From positions 62,001 through 126,000 of the forward strand of contig JACKII010000001.1 in the NCBI GenBank assembly GCA_020638555.1: a DNA stretch of 64,000 bases, written 5' to 3'. The DNA comes from Alphaproteobacteria bacterium (GTDB lineage Bacteria > Pseudomonadota > Alphaproteobacteria > Bin95). Both the position numbers and the translations under genes were made by a program. Below, one piece after another: positions 25,430 to 33,845 of this stretch; the first letter of the stretch is position 1; each line of letters begins with the position of its first letter. Under the pieces are notes generated by a model. It was not told where the DNA came from, made no database searches, and saw nothing but the letters and a program-made list of their open reading frames with translations.

Positions 25430-27983
25430 CACCCTGCCGCTGCGCCCCGACCCGCCCCGCACCCTGCCGCTCGAGAGCCGGATCGCGCTCGCCTGGGCCA
25501 GCCTCTGGGTGGAGCGGGTGTGGAACGGGGTGTGGCCGTTGCAGGCGGTGGTGCTGGCGCTGCTCGCGCTTGCGCTCTCCGGCCTGCTGCCGGCGCTGGG
25601 GCCCTGGGTGCACAGCCTCCTCCTGGCCGCCGCAGCCGCCTGGCTCGGCTGGACGCTCTGGCGACGACGCGCCGCCTGGCGCTTTCCCGGCCGGGCGGAG
25701 GCCATGCGCCGGCTGGAGCGCGACAGCGGCGTCGCACACCGGCCGTTGCAGGCGCTGGACGACCGGCCCCTGGACGACAGCCCCGCGGCGCGGACGCTCT
25801 GGCAGGCACACCAGCACCAGGTCGCCCGCTATCTGGCCGCCCTGCGGCCCCGGCCGCCGCAAAGTGCCCTGCCACGCCTCGACCGCTTCGCCTGGCGCGC
25901 CGGCGCGCTGCTGGCCCTTGCCATCGCCGTGTTCGCCGCCGGCCGCGACTGGCGCGAGCGCTTCGCCGACAGCCTCGCGCCCCGGTTCGCCGCCGCCGCG
26001 CCCGCCGTCCGGCCGGTCGTCGATCTCTGGCTGGAGCCGCCGGCCTATACCGGCCACGCCCCGATCTTCGCGCCCGCGTCCGGCCAGGAATTGCGCTTTC
26101 CCGCCGGCAGCCGGCTCGTCGCCCGCGTCAGCCATGCCGACCGGCCGGTCCTGACACTCGACGGCACCGACCGGCCGATGACCGAGGAAGCGCCGGGCCA
26201 GCACAGCCTCACCCTGGAGACCGTCGACGCCTCCGAGCTGGCCATTGCCGACCATGGCCGCACCCTCGCCGCCTGGCCACTGGCCGCGGTCCCGGACCGA
26301 GCGCCGAGCGCCGACTTCGGCAAGCCTCCGGCGGCGACGCCGCGCCAGGCGCTGCGGCTCGACTACGCGCTTTACGACGATTACGGCGTCGCCTCTGCCT
26401 GGGCGGAGCTGCGCCTCGACGCCGCGGAGCCCGGTGCCGAGCCGGGCGCGGTGCTGCGCCTGCCGTTTCCGCTCGGCAAGGCCGGTTCGACGGAGGTGCG
26501 CTCCACCGCCTTCAACGACCTGACCCCGCACCCCTGGGCCGGCCGCAAGGTGCGGGTCACGCTCCACGCCCGCGACGGCGCCGGCCAGGAAGGCGCAAGC
26601 GAAACCCTGGCGGTGGTCCTGCCGGAACGGGTGTTCTCGCACCCGGTCGCCCGCCGGATCGTCGCCGCCCGCAAGCGGATGGACCAGGGCGCCGCCGCCA
26701 TCGCCGTCGCCCGCGACCTGGCGGACATCGCCAGCCGGCCAGGTCGGTTCGCGGACGACATCGTGGTTTATCTGGCGCTCGACACCGCCTTCCACCGCCT
26801 TCGCCGCAACGACGGCGGCGCGACCCGCGACGCCGTGCGCGACCTGTTGTGGGATACGGCGCTGCGCCTGGAGGACGGCCGCCTGCCCGCCGCCGAACGC
26901 GACCTGCGCGCGGCCCAGGAGGCGCTGCGGGAGGCGCTGGCCCGCAACGCCCCCGCCGATGAGATCCGTCGCCTCGTGGACGAGCTGCGCGAGGCCATGC
27001 GCCGCTTCGCCGCCGAAATCGCCCGGCGGGCCGGCCAGCAGCCACCGCCCAATGCCGCCGCCGACCCGAACCGTTCCATCGCCCGCGAGCAACTCGAGCG
27101 CATGCTCGACCGCATCCAGGCGCTGGCCGAGACCGGTGCGCGCGACGCCGCCCGGCAAATGCTGTCGCAGTTGCAACAGATGCTGGAAAGCGTGCGCCAG
27201 GCGCAACGCATGACGCCGCAGCAACGCGAACAGGCCGAGGCCATGACGCGTATGCTGAACCGGTTGCAGGAAATGCAGCGCCGCCAGCAGGCCCTGATCG
27301 ACCGCACCTTCCGGCAGAACCAGGAAGGCCAGCCCGCCCCGACCGGGCCACCCGACCCCAATGCCGGCCGGCAAAGCCCGCCCTTCTCCCCACCCGGGCT
27401 CAATCAGCCCGGCTTCAATCTGCCGGGCCTGAACCTGCCCAATTTCGGTATGCCCCGCTGGAGCACTCCCCCGTCCGCGCTGTCGCCGCTTGGCCAGCCC
27501 ATGCCGGGCCTCGCCCGCGACCAGGACCGGCTGCGCCACGATCTGGGCGACATGATGCACGATCTGGGCGAGCGCTTCGGCACGATCCCCAATGCCTTGC
27601 AGCAGGCCGAGCAGGCGATGCGCGCCGCCCGCGACAATCTCCACCAGGGCGCCGGCCAGCCGGCCCTCGACGCCGAAGGCGAGGCGCTGGCGCATTTGCA
27701 GCAATTGGGCCAGGCCTTGGCCCGGCAACTGTCCCGCCAGCTCGGCGTCATGCCCGGTCCTGCCGGCCAGCGGACCGGAGGGCGACAGCCGGGCGGCCTG
27801 ACCGATCCGCTCGGCCGCGAAGGCAGCACCGGCCAGACGTCCGAGACCGGCCCGCAAATCCCGGCCGAAAGCGACCTGCAACGGGCCAGGCGCATCCGCG
27901 ACACCCTGTTCGAACGCAGCGCCGAGCCCGACCGGCCGGTGCCGGAACAGGACTATCTGAGACGCCTGCTGCAACAGTTCTGA
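25389..27983 (+). CDS. TIGR02302-like (DUF4175) envelope protein
   Basis: Large alphaproteobacterial protein of about 864 residues. The N-terminus holds two close hydrophobic segments (about residues 50-70 and 77-92), with a third near residue 175, then a long soluble part that ends in Ala/Gln/Met-rich, coiled-coil-like helices (about 560-640) and a polar Pro/Asn-rich linker with short PGLNQ-type repeats. The family is usually found near lysA and has unknown function. The start is uncertain: TTG 25389 has GAGG six nt upstream but overlaps lysA by 41 bp; a CTG at 25434 after GGAGGAGG would give a protein beginning right after lysA. No catalytic motif is visible. Confidence 0.78.
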   Translation: MRPRRCRPGWRRPDTLPLRPDPPRTLPLESRIALAWASLWVERVWNGVWPLQAVVLALLALALSGLLPALGPWVHSLLLAAAAAWLGWTLWRRRAAWRFPGRAEAMRRLERDSGVAHRPLQALDDRPLDDSPAARTLWQAHQHQVARYLAALRPRPPQSALPRLDRFAWRAGALLALAIAVFAAGRDWRERFADSLAPRFAAAAPAVRPVVDLWLEPPAYTGHAPIFAPASGQELRFPAGSRLVARVSHADRPVLTLDGTDRPMTEEAPGQHSLTLETVDASELAIADHGRTLAAWPLAAVPDRAPSADFGKPPAATPRQALRLDYALYDDYGVASAWAELRLDAAEPGAEPGAVLRLPFPLGKAGSTEVRSTAFNDLTPHPWAGRKVRVTLHARDGAGQEGASETLAVVLPERVFSHPVARRIVAARKRMDQGAAAIAVARDLADIASRPGRFADDIVVYLALDTAFHRLRRNDGGATRDAVRDLLWDTALRLEDGRLPAAERDLRAAQEALREALARNAPADEIRRLVDELREAMRRFAAEIARRAGQQPPPNAAADPNRSIAREQLERMLDRIQALAETGARDAARQMLSQLQQMLESVRQAQRMTPQQREQAEAMTRMLNRLQEMQRRQQALIDRTFRQNQEGQPAPTGPPDPNAGRQSPPFSPPGLNQPGFNLPGLNLPNFGMPRWSTPPSALSPLGQPMPGLARDQDRLRHDLGDMMHDLGERFGTIPNALQQAEQAMRAARDNLHQGAGQPALDAEGEALAHLQQLGQALARQLSRQLGVMPGPAGQRTGGRQPGGLTDPLGREGSTGQTSETGPQIPAESDLQRARRIRDTLFERSAEPDRPVPEQDYLRRLLQQF

Positions 27984-27987
27984 GGGC

Positions 27988-29553
27988 TCACCCCCGCGGC
28001 GCCCGCCGGTGCCGCCGGTGCCGCCGGCGCGGACCGGGTTCCGCCGCGGCGGGAACCGCCCCCAGGTCTGCGACCAGACTCGGCATCCGGCCGGTGGCCG
28101 CCAGGCTGACATGGCCGCTTTCCGCCACCACCAGGTGATCCGGCACCTCAACGCCGACCGCGCGGCAGGCCTGGGCGATCTGCAAAGTCATGGACACATC
28201 CGCCTGCGAGGGCTGCGGATCGCCGGTCGGGTGGTTGTGCACCAGCACGACCGCGCTCGCGCCCAGCCGCAGCGCCCGCCCCGCGATCTCGCGCGGGTGC
28301 ACCGGGGCGGTGTTGACCGTGCCGCGGCTCAGCAACTCGTCCCACAACAGCCGCCGCTCGCCGTCCAGGAACAGGGCGTGCAGATGCTCCACCTCCGTAT
28401 AGGCGAGCGCCGCCCGGCAATAGCGCACCAGCGCCCCCGCGTCGTCGAGCAGCGGCACGGACAGGATCTGGCCGCGCAGATAGCGCTGGCACGCCTCGCC
28501 CACAATCCCCAGATGGACGGCAGCCATTTCCACATTCGCCGGCCGCTCGGCCGCCGGACGCCTCTCCAGCACGTGCATAGCCTCGTCCACTGGCGCGGCC
28601 AGAACCCGGCCCAGATTGCCGAACCGCGCCAGCAGCGCCTCGGCCAGCGGGTCGCGGCACGCGTCGGAGACCACCCGGCGCAACAACAAAGACAGCAGTT
28701 CGCCGTCCGACAGGGTTGCCGCGTTCCCGTCCATCGCCGCGGCCTGCAACGCCGCCAGGTGCGTTTCGGGCGACGCATACCAGCCGTCATCGGTCAGGTC
28801 GGCCGGTCCTGCGTCGTAAAGTGCCCCCACCTCCAGCACGCCCATGCTGCGCAGGCTGAGAAACTCGTCGCCCGCCACCACCAGGAAGTCGTGCATCAGC
28901 ACCGACACCGGCGCACCGGCGTCGCACAATCGCCGGGCCAGAGCGTGGTCGGCCGGCCGCTCGCCCAGACCCTCCGCCGGGGCGAGGCGCACCACGATCA
29001 GGCCGGAGGCGGCATGGCGCAGCGCCGCGCGGACCGTGGCGTGGGCAATCGCCGCCGGCGCCTCCGCCGGGTCGAAGTCCAGCGGCTCGGCCAACAGCCG
29101 GTGGCGGTAGTCCAGCAACAGCATGTAGAGCCCCGGCACCGGGACGTCGTGGAACCGCCGCCGGCAATAGGAGCCGACCGCGTTCCAGCTCCCGAGCAGC
29201 GGGCGGTCGGACTCGCCGATTTCCGCGAGCCGCCGCGCCGCCTCCCGCACCGCCGCCAGATGCGCGGCCATGCCGGGGCCGAAGCCCGGCACGGCGCCGG
29301 ATTCCAGCAGCAACAGCGGATCGGCCAGCACCGCCGCAACGCCAAGCCCCAGCCCCGGCCGCCGCGCGCCCGCCGCCGGCGCAGCGCCGCCGGTGGCCGC
29401 GATCAGCTTATGGGCCAGCCCCTTGGTGTCGCCCCGCGGCACCACCTGGGCCAGCAGCATTTCCAGGATTTCATGGTCGAGGAAGGCGCGCGCGCCCGCG
29501 GCCAGGAACCGTTGCCGGAGCCGCGCGCGGTGACCGTCTCCGCCTTTTGCCAT
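27988..29553 (-). CDS. Double RadC/JAB-domain protein
   Basis: A 521-residue protein that looks like two RadC units in tandem. The C-terminal half (about 280-490) has the JAMM metalloprotease-like motif VLVHNHPTGDPQPSQADV, with His440, His442 and Asp453, and the preceding FLDGERRLLWDELLSRGTVN. The N-terminal half begins with the canonical RadC opening GHRARLRQRFLAAGARAF, continues to LYMLLLDYRHRLL, and reaches the corresponding JAMM site as VVRLAPAEG, where both His are gone. So the first copy looks catalytically dead and the second intact. Function of RadC proteins is poorly known despite the DNA-repair name. The start is ATG 29553; a GTG lies one codon earlier. It converges with the TIGR02302-like gene, 4 bp apart. 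Confidence 0.82.
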   Translation of the reverse strand: MAKGGDGHRARLRQRFLAAGARAFLDHEILEMLLAQVVPRGDTKGLAHKLIAATGGAAPAAGARRPGLGLGVAAVLADPLLLLESGAVPGFGPGMAAHLAAVREAARRLAEIGESDRPLLGSWNAVGSYCRRRFHDVPVPGLYMLLLDYRHRLLAEPLDFDPAEAPAAIAHATVRAALRHAASGLIVVRLAPAEGLGERPADHALARRLCDAGAPVSVLMHDFLVVAGDEFLSLRSMGVLEVGALYDAGPADLTDDGWYASPETHLAALQAAAMDGNAATLSDGELLSLLLRRVVSDACRDPLAEALLARFGNLGRVLAAPVDEAMHVLERRPAAERPANVEMAAVHLGIVGEACQRYLRGQILSVPLLDDAGALVRYCRAALAYTEVEHLHALFLDGERRLLWDELLSRGTVNTAPVHPREIAGRALRLGASAVVLVHNHPTGDPQPSQADVSMTLQIAQACRAVGVEVPDHLVVAESGHVSLAATGRMPSLVADLGAVPAAAEPGPRRRHRRHRRAPRG

Positions 29554-29691
29554 CACCCTGCCGATCCGCCTTGCATGCGTGGTCGCATACCGCCGATCCC
29601 AGCAGGAGTCGGGTTAAGGACCGGTAAACCGGCAGCGAAAGATGTGAGAAAACGGCAACCATCCGCGATTACGGGTGTTGCCCGTCCGGCG

Positions 29692-29940
29692 TCAGCCGCC
29701 GGCGATTTTCGGGATCAGGTGGACGTCCGCATCCGGCGGAATCGGGTCGATGAGGGAGTCCTGAAAGATCTCGCCATTGATCGCCACCGCCATGCTTTCG
29801 TCGACCTGCTTGCCGAGGCCGGGAAAGCGCGCGTCCAGTTCCCGGATCAACTGCCCGATGGTGGAGGCTCGCACCTCCACCGACCGGACGTCGCCGCAAT
29901 AGGCGCGGCAGAGCGTGGCGCTCAGATGCACTGTGGCCAT
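29692..29940 (-). CDS. MoaD/ThiS-like sulfur carrier
   Basis: An 82-residue beta-grasp protein ending in IPKIAGG, the C-terminal Gly-Gly used for thiocarboxylation in MoaD/ThiS sulfur carriers. The sequence ATIGQLIRELDARFPGL and MAVAINGEIFQD are typical MoaD features. Because it follows, on the same strand and 26 bp downstream, a molybdenum hydroxylase large subunit, a role in molybdopterin synthesis for this operon is likely. No MoaE is visible nearby, so partner supply must come from elsewhere. A ThiS or ubiquitin-like carrier for another pathway is the alternative. Confidence 0.8.
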   Translation of the reverse strand: MATVHLSATLCRAYCGDVRSVEVRASTIGQLIRELDARFPGLGKQVDESMAVAINGEIFQDSLIDPIPPDADVHLIPKIAGG

Positions 29941-29966
29941 GGCTCTGCCGCGATCCCGGTTCGGCG

Positions 29967-32243
29967 TTACTTGCCGGCCGCTTCCTTCGCCGCCAGGATT
30001 TTCGGCGGCGACATCGGCAGGCTGGTCATGCGCACGCCGATCGCGTTGTGGATGGCGTTCGCCACCGCGGCCATCGGCGGCACGATCGGCACCTCGCCGA
30101 CGCCCTTGGCGCCGAACGGATGCCGCGGGTTCGGCACTTCCACCAGAACGGTGTCGATCTGCGGCAGGTCGCTGGCGACCGGCACGCGGTAATCGAGGAA
30201 GCCGGGGTTATCGAGGCGGCCGTCCTTGGTATAGACGTATTCCTCGTTCAGCGCCCAGCCGATGCCCTGCACGGCACCGCCCTGGATCTGCCCTTCCACA
30301 TAGGCCGGGTGGATCGCCCGGCCCACGTCCTGGGACGCGGTGTAGCGCAGCACGGTGACATGGCCGGTTTCCGGATCGACCTCCACATCGACGACATGGG
30401 TGCCGAAGCCGGGGCCGGCGCCCTGGGCGTTGACCGCGCCCTTGGCCGTGATCGGACCACCGGTGCGCGCCGCCTTGCCTGCGATGTCGGCCAGGGTCAG
30501 CGGCTCGAACTTGCCGGCGTTGTCACCGGCCGGATAGGCCGCGCCGTCGCGCCATTCCACCGCCTCTTCGTCGATCTCCCAGATCTTGGCCGCACGGCCG
30601 CGCAACTGCTTCACCACCTCGTTGGTCGCCTCGCAGACCGCCATGCCGGTGGCGAAGGTCACGCGGCTGCCGCCGGTGACGAAGGTGAAGCCCACCGACG
30701 CGGTGTCGCCGACGATCGGGCGGATATGCTGCACGTCGATGCCGAGGATTTCCGCCGCCATCATCGCCATGGAGGCGCGGGAGCCGCCGATATCCGGGCT
30801 GCCGGAGACCAGCACCAGCGTGCCGTCCTCGTTCACCGCCAGCGAGGCCGAGCTTTCGCCGCCGATATTGAACCAGAAGCCGGAGGCAACGCCGCGGCCC
30901 TGGTTCGGGCCCAGCTTGGCCTTCAGGTTCGGGTGATCCTTCAGCACTTCCAGCGTCTCGACATAGCCGATGTTCTGGAAGGTCGGGCCGTAGAGCGCCT
31001 TGGTGCCGTCCTTGGCCGCGTTCTTCAGGCGGATGGCGATCGGGTCGATGCCCAGTTCGCCGGCCAGCTCATCCAGCGCGCTTTCGGTCGCAAACGTGGA
31101 GATCGGCGCGCCCGGCGCGCGGTAGGCCGCGACCTTCGGACGGTTCGAGACCACATCCACGCCGACGGTGCGGGCGTTGGGAATGTCGTACATGGCAAAG
31201 CAGCACATCGCCGCCGGGCCCATGGGCGAGCCCGGATAGGCGCCGGCCTGCAGGATGATTTCCGCTTCCGCCGCGGTGATGGTGCCGTCCTTCTTGGCGC
31301 CCATCTTCACCTTCACGGTGCCGCCGGAGGTCGGGCCGGTGCCGCGGAACACGTCCACCCGGTCCATGACCATGCGCACCGGCCGGCCGGCCTTGCGCGA
31401 CAGGGCCAGGGCCAGCGGCTCCAGATAGACCAGGGTCTTGCCGCCGAAGCCGCCGCCGATTTCCGCCGGGATGACGCGGACGTCGGAAATGTCGATGCCC
31501 AAGAGCTTGGCGCAATAGGCGCGCACCATGAACTGCCCCTGGCTGGAGCAGATCACCAGGCACTGGCCGTCGGCGTTGTACGAGGCGACGCAGGCGTGCG
31601 GCTCGATATAGGCCTGGTGCACCGGCGCGGTCTTGTAGGTGCGCTCGACGATCTTGTCGGCCGCGGCGAAGCCGGCGGCCAGATCGCCCTTGGCGAACTC
31701 CATGCGCTTGGCGACGTTCGACGGCTTGGTCGGCTTCGGATCGACGCCGGCGGTGAAGATGTCGTCGTGCAGCACCGGCGCGCCGTCGGCCATCGCCTCG
31801 ATCTCGTCGATGACGTGCGGCAGCACCTCGTACTCGACCTCGATCGCCTCGGCCGCGGCCAGGGCGATGCTGTTGGAGGTCGCGGCGACGGCGGCCACCA
31901 CATGGCCGTCATACAGCACCTTGTCGCGCGCCAGCAGGTTGCACGACAGGTCGCGGAAATTCATCGGGCCTTCGCCGACGAACGCTTCTTCCGAGGCGAT
32001 GTCCGGCAGGTCGGCCGCGGTGACCACCGCGCGCACGCCCTTCATGGCTTCCGCCTTGGAGGTGTCGATGCGCTTGATGCGGGCGTGGGCGTGCGGCGAG
32101 CGCACGGTGGCGCCGAAGATCATGCCCGGCATCGACGCATCGGCGCCGAACTGGGCCCGGCCCACCACCTTGTCCACCCCGTCGGGGCGGACGGGGCGGG
32201 TGCCGACGACCTTCAGTGCGTCTTTCAGCGGTATATCGTTCAT
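29967..32243 (-). CDS. Molybdenum hydroxylase large subunit (xanthine dehydrogenase family)
   Basis: 758-residue molybdopterin-cytosine-dinucleotide-binding subunit, cytoplasmic. It contains IGGGFGGKTLVYLEPLALAL in the Mo-cofactor region, VAAYRAPGAPISTFATESAL, the Gln-loop and the catalytic Glu in GAKGVGEVPIVPP near the C-terminus. The active-site loop is AYRAPGAP, not the AYXCSFR of form I CO dehydrogenase, so it should not be called CO dehydrogenase. The substrate is unknown. ATG 32243 follows directly after the stop of the [2Fe-2S] subunit gene, consistent with coupled synthesis in the order FAD subunit, Fe-S subunit, Mo subunit, MoaD-like. Confidence 0.9.
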   Translation of the reverse strand: MNDIPLKDALKVVGTRPVRPDGVDKVVGRAQFGADASMPGMIFGATVRSPHAHARIKRIDTSKAEAMKGVRAVVTAADLPDIASEEAFVGEGPMNFRDLSCNLLARDKVLYDGHVVAAVAATSNSIALAAAEAIEVEYEVLPHVIDEIEAMADGAPVLHDDIFTAGVDPKPTKPSNVAKRMEFAKGDLAAGFAAADKIVERTYKTAPVHQAYIEPHACVASYNADGQCLVICSSQGQFMVRAYCAKLLGIDISDVRVIPAEIGGGFGGKTLVYLEPLALALSRKAGRPVRMVMDRVDVFRGTGPTSGGTVKVKMGAKKDGTITAAEAEIILQAGAYPGSPMGPAAMCCFAMYDIPNARTVGVDVVSNRPKVAAYRAPGAPISTFATESALDELAGELGIDPIAIRLKNAAKDGTKALYGPTFQNIGYVETLEVLKDHPNLKAKLGPNQGRGVASGFWFNIGGESSASLAVNEDGTLVLVSGSPDIGGSRASMAMMAAEILGIDVQHIRPIVGDTASVGFTFVTGGSRVTFATGMAVCEATNEVVKQLRGRAAKIWEIDEEAVEWRDGAAYPAGDNAGKFEPLTLADIAGKAARTGGPITAKGAVNAQGAGPGFGTHVVDVEVDPETGHVTVLRYTASQDVGRAIHPAYVEGQIQGGAVQGIGWALNEEYVYTKDGRLDNPGFLDYRVPVASDLPQIDTVLVEVPNPRHPFGAKGVGEVPIVPPMAAVANAIHNAIGVRMTSLPMSPPKILAAKEAAGK

Positions 32244-32726
32244 TTAAGCAGACTCCCCTCGCAGCTCAGCGGCGGCCGCATGGACGGCTTCCAGGATCTT
32301 GTCATACCCGGTGCACCGGCAAAGATTGCCGGCGAGCCAGTAGCGCGCTTCCTCGTCCGTCGGGTTGGGATTGGCGTCCAACAACGCCTTGGTCGCAACG
32401 ATCAGACCCGGCGTGCAGAACCCGCACTGCAGCGCCGCGTGCTTCAGGAACTGGCTTTGCACCGGGTGCAGATGGTCGCCCGTGGCAATGCCTTCGATCG
32501 TCGTGACGCTCTTGCCTTCAGCCTCCGAGCCCAGCATCAGGCACGAGCAGACCAGACGGCCGTCGACCAGCACGCTGCACGCGCCGCAGTCGCCGGAGCC
32601 GCAGCCTTCCTTGCTGCCGGTCAGGCCCAGATCGTTGCGGAGCACGTCCAGCATGGTCTGGCTGGTTTCGCAGAGGAACTCGGTCTCTTCACCGTTCACG
32701 GTGCAGGTGACATGGGTTTTGGACAT
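32244..32726 (-). CDS. Molybdenum hydroxylase [2Fe-2S] subunit
   Basis: 160-residue iron-sulfur subunit. The plant-type [2Fe-2S] cluster is bound by Cys42, Cys47, Cys50 and Cys62 (GCGSGDCGACSVLV and a following CSC), and the second cluster in the helical domain by CGFC (101-104) and CRC (136-138, in LCRCTGY). Start ATG 32726. The gene sits between the FAD subunit (27 bp upstream) and the large subunit (0 bp gap), as in most three-subunit enzymes of this family. Electron path: Mo to Fe-S to FAD. Confidence 0.93.
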   Translation of the reverse strand: MSKTHVTCTVNGEETEFLCETSQTMLDVLRNDLGLTGSKEGCGSGDCGACSVLVDGRLVCSCLMLGSEAEGKSVTTIEGIATGDHLHPVQSQFLKHAALQCGFCTPGLIVATKALLDANPNPTDEEARYWLAGNLCRCTGYDKILEAVHAAAAELRGESA

Positions 32727-32753
32727 AACTTTCAGATTCCCCGTTGGGTATCG

Positions 32754-33629
32754 TTAGCGCGCGGCGGCGCGTTCGAAGGCGATCGCCGCGGCCCGGCGCG
32801 CGAGCACGCCGGCGACCTTGATACGGTACTCCTTGGTGCCGCGCTTGTCGCTGATCGGGTTGCAGGCGGCCTGGGCGGCGGCATCCAGCTTGGCGAGCGT
32901 CGCATCGTCCAGCTTGTTGCCGATCAGGGCCTTGGCCGCATCCGCCACCACCACCACCGTCGGCGCCACCGCGCCCAGCACGACCTTGGCCGCGGTGCAG
33001 ACGCCGTTCGCGTCCAGCGTCACGCAGACGCCGGCGCCGACCACGGCAATGTCCATCTCGGTGCGCGGGATGAAGCGCAGATAGGCGTCGCCGGTCTTGC
33101 CCTCGCATTTCGGGATGATGAATTCGTAGATGAACTCATCCGGCGCCAGAGTGGTCTTGCCCGGGCCGGCCGGCACTTCTTCCGCCGGAACGGTGCGCTT
33201 GCCGTTCTTGCCGACGATCACGGCCTTGCCGCCGGCGGCCACCAGGCCCGGCACGCTGTCCGCTGCCGGCGAGGCGTTGCAGAGATTGCCGGCGAACGAG
33301 GCCCGGCCCTGCACCTGGGTCGAGCCGATCAGGTCCAGCGCTTCGGTCACGCCCGGCCAGGCGGCGCAGAGGGCCGCATGCTCGGTCACCATCGCGCCCG
33401 GCGTCGCCGCGCCGACATGCCAGCCGTCCGCTTCCTCGCGGATGCCGATCGTGCCTTCGATCTTCTTGATGTCGACGATCAGGTCCGGGCGCGTCCGGCC
33501 CGAGCGCATTTGAATGATCAAGTCGGTGCCGCCGGAAAGCACCCGGGCAGCGCCGGATGCGTTGGCGAGCAACCCAACGGCTTCGTCCACCGTCTTGGGG
33601 GCGGCATAAGTGGGCGAGTACATCGTCAC
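32754..33629 (-). CDS. Molybdenum hydroxylase FAD subunit
   Basis: 291-residue FAD-binding subunit (CoxM-like fold). Characteristic runs are ARVLSGGTDLIIQMRSG near residue 33 and RASFAGNLCNASPAADSVP near 110, which bind the FAD pyrophosphate. A GGGAG ribosome site precedes ATG 33629. It is the first gene of the 33629-29692 operon and is divergent from the CoA-transferase, so the 33630-33845 gap probably holds both promoters. Confidence 0.9.
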   Translation of the reverse strand: MTMYSPTYAAPKTVDEAVGLLANASGAARVLSGGTDLIIQMRSGRTRPDLIVDIKKIEGTIGIREEADGWHVGAATPGAMVTEHAALCAAWPGVTEALDLIGSTQVQGRASFAGNLCNASPAADSVPGLVAAGGKAVIVGKNGKRTVPAEEVPAGPGKTTLAPDEFIYEFIIPKCEGKTGDAYLRFIPRTEMDIAVVGAGVCVTLDANGVCTAAKVVLGAVAPTVVVVADAAKALIGNKLDDATLAKLDAAAQAACNPISDKRGTKEYRIKVAGVLARRAAAIAFERAAAR

Positions 33630-33662
33630 TCCCTGGTCTCAAAAAGGGCTAGCGGGCAGGGG

Positions 33663-33676
33663 CCGTCCGCGGACGG
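33663..33676. promoter_or_regulatory. Palindrome in divergent promoter region, candidate operator
   Basis: CCGTCCGCGGACGG is a perfect 14-bp palindrome in the 216-bp gap between the FAD subunit gene and the CoA-transferase gene. A regulator site for either or both operons is plausible; nothing else in the gap (33630-33845) is recognisable. Confidence 0.35.
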
Positions 33677-33845
33677 ACCACACCCACGAAAAAGGTACAT
33701 CCGACTTTCGCCCATAGCGACCAAAACTGCAAGTCCCTGGGCGGCCCGTCGCCATGGCCGTTTCGCGCCACGGAAGCCCGCCGTTGCCGAACCGCGGCCG
33801 GCGTCCTACCGTAACGCGCCCGAAGCCACGAAAGACACAAGCGCC

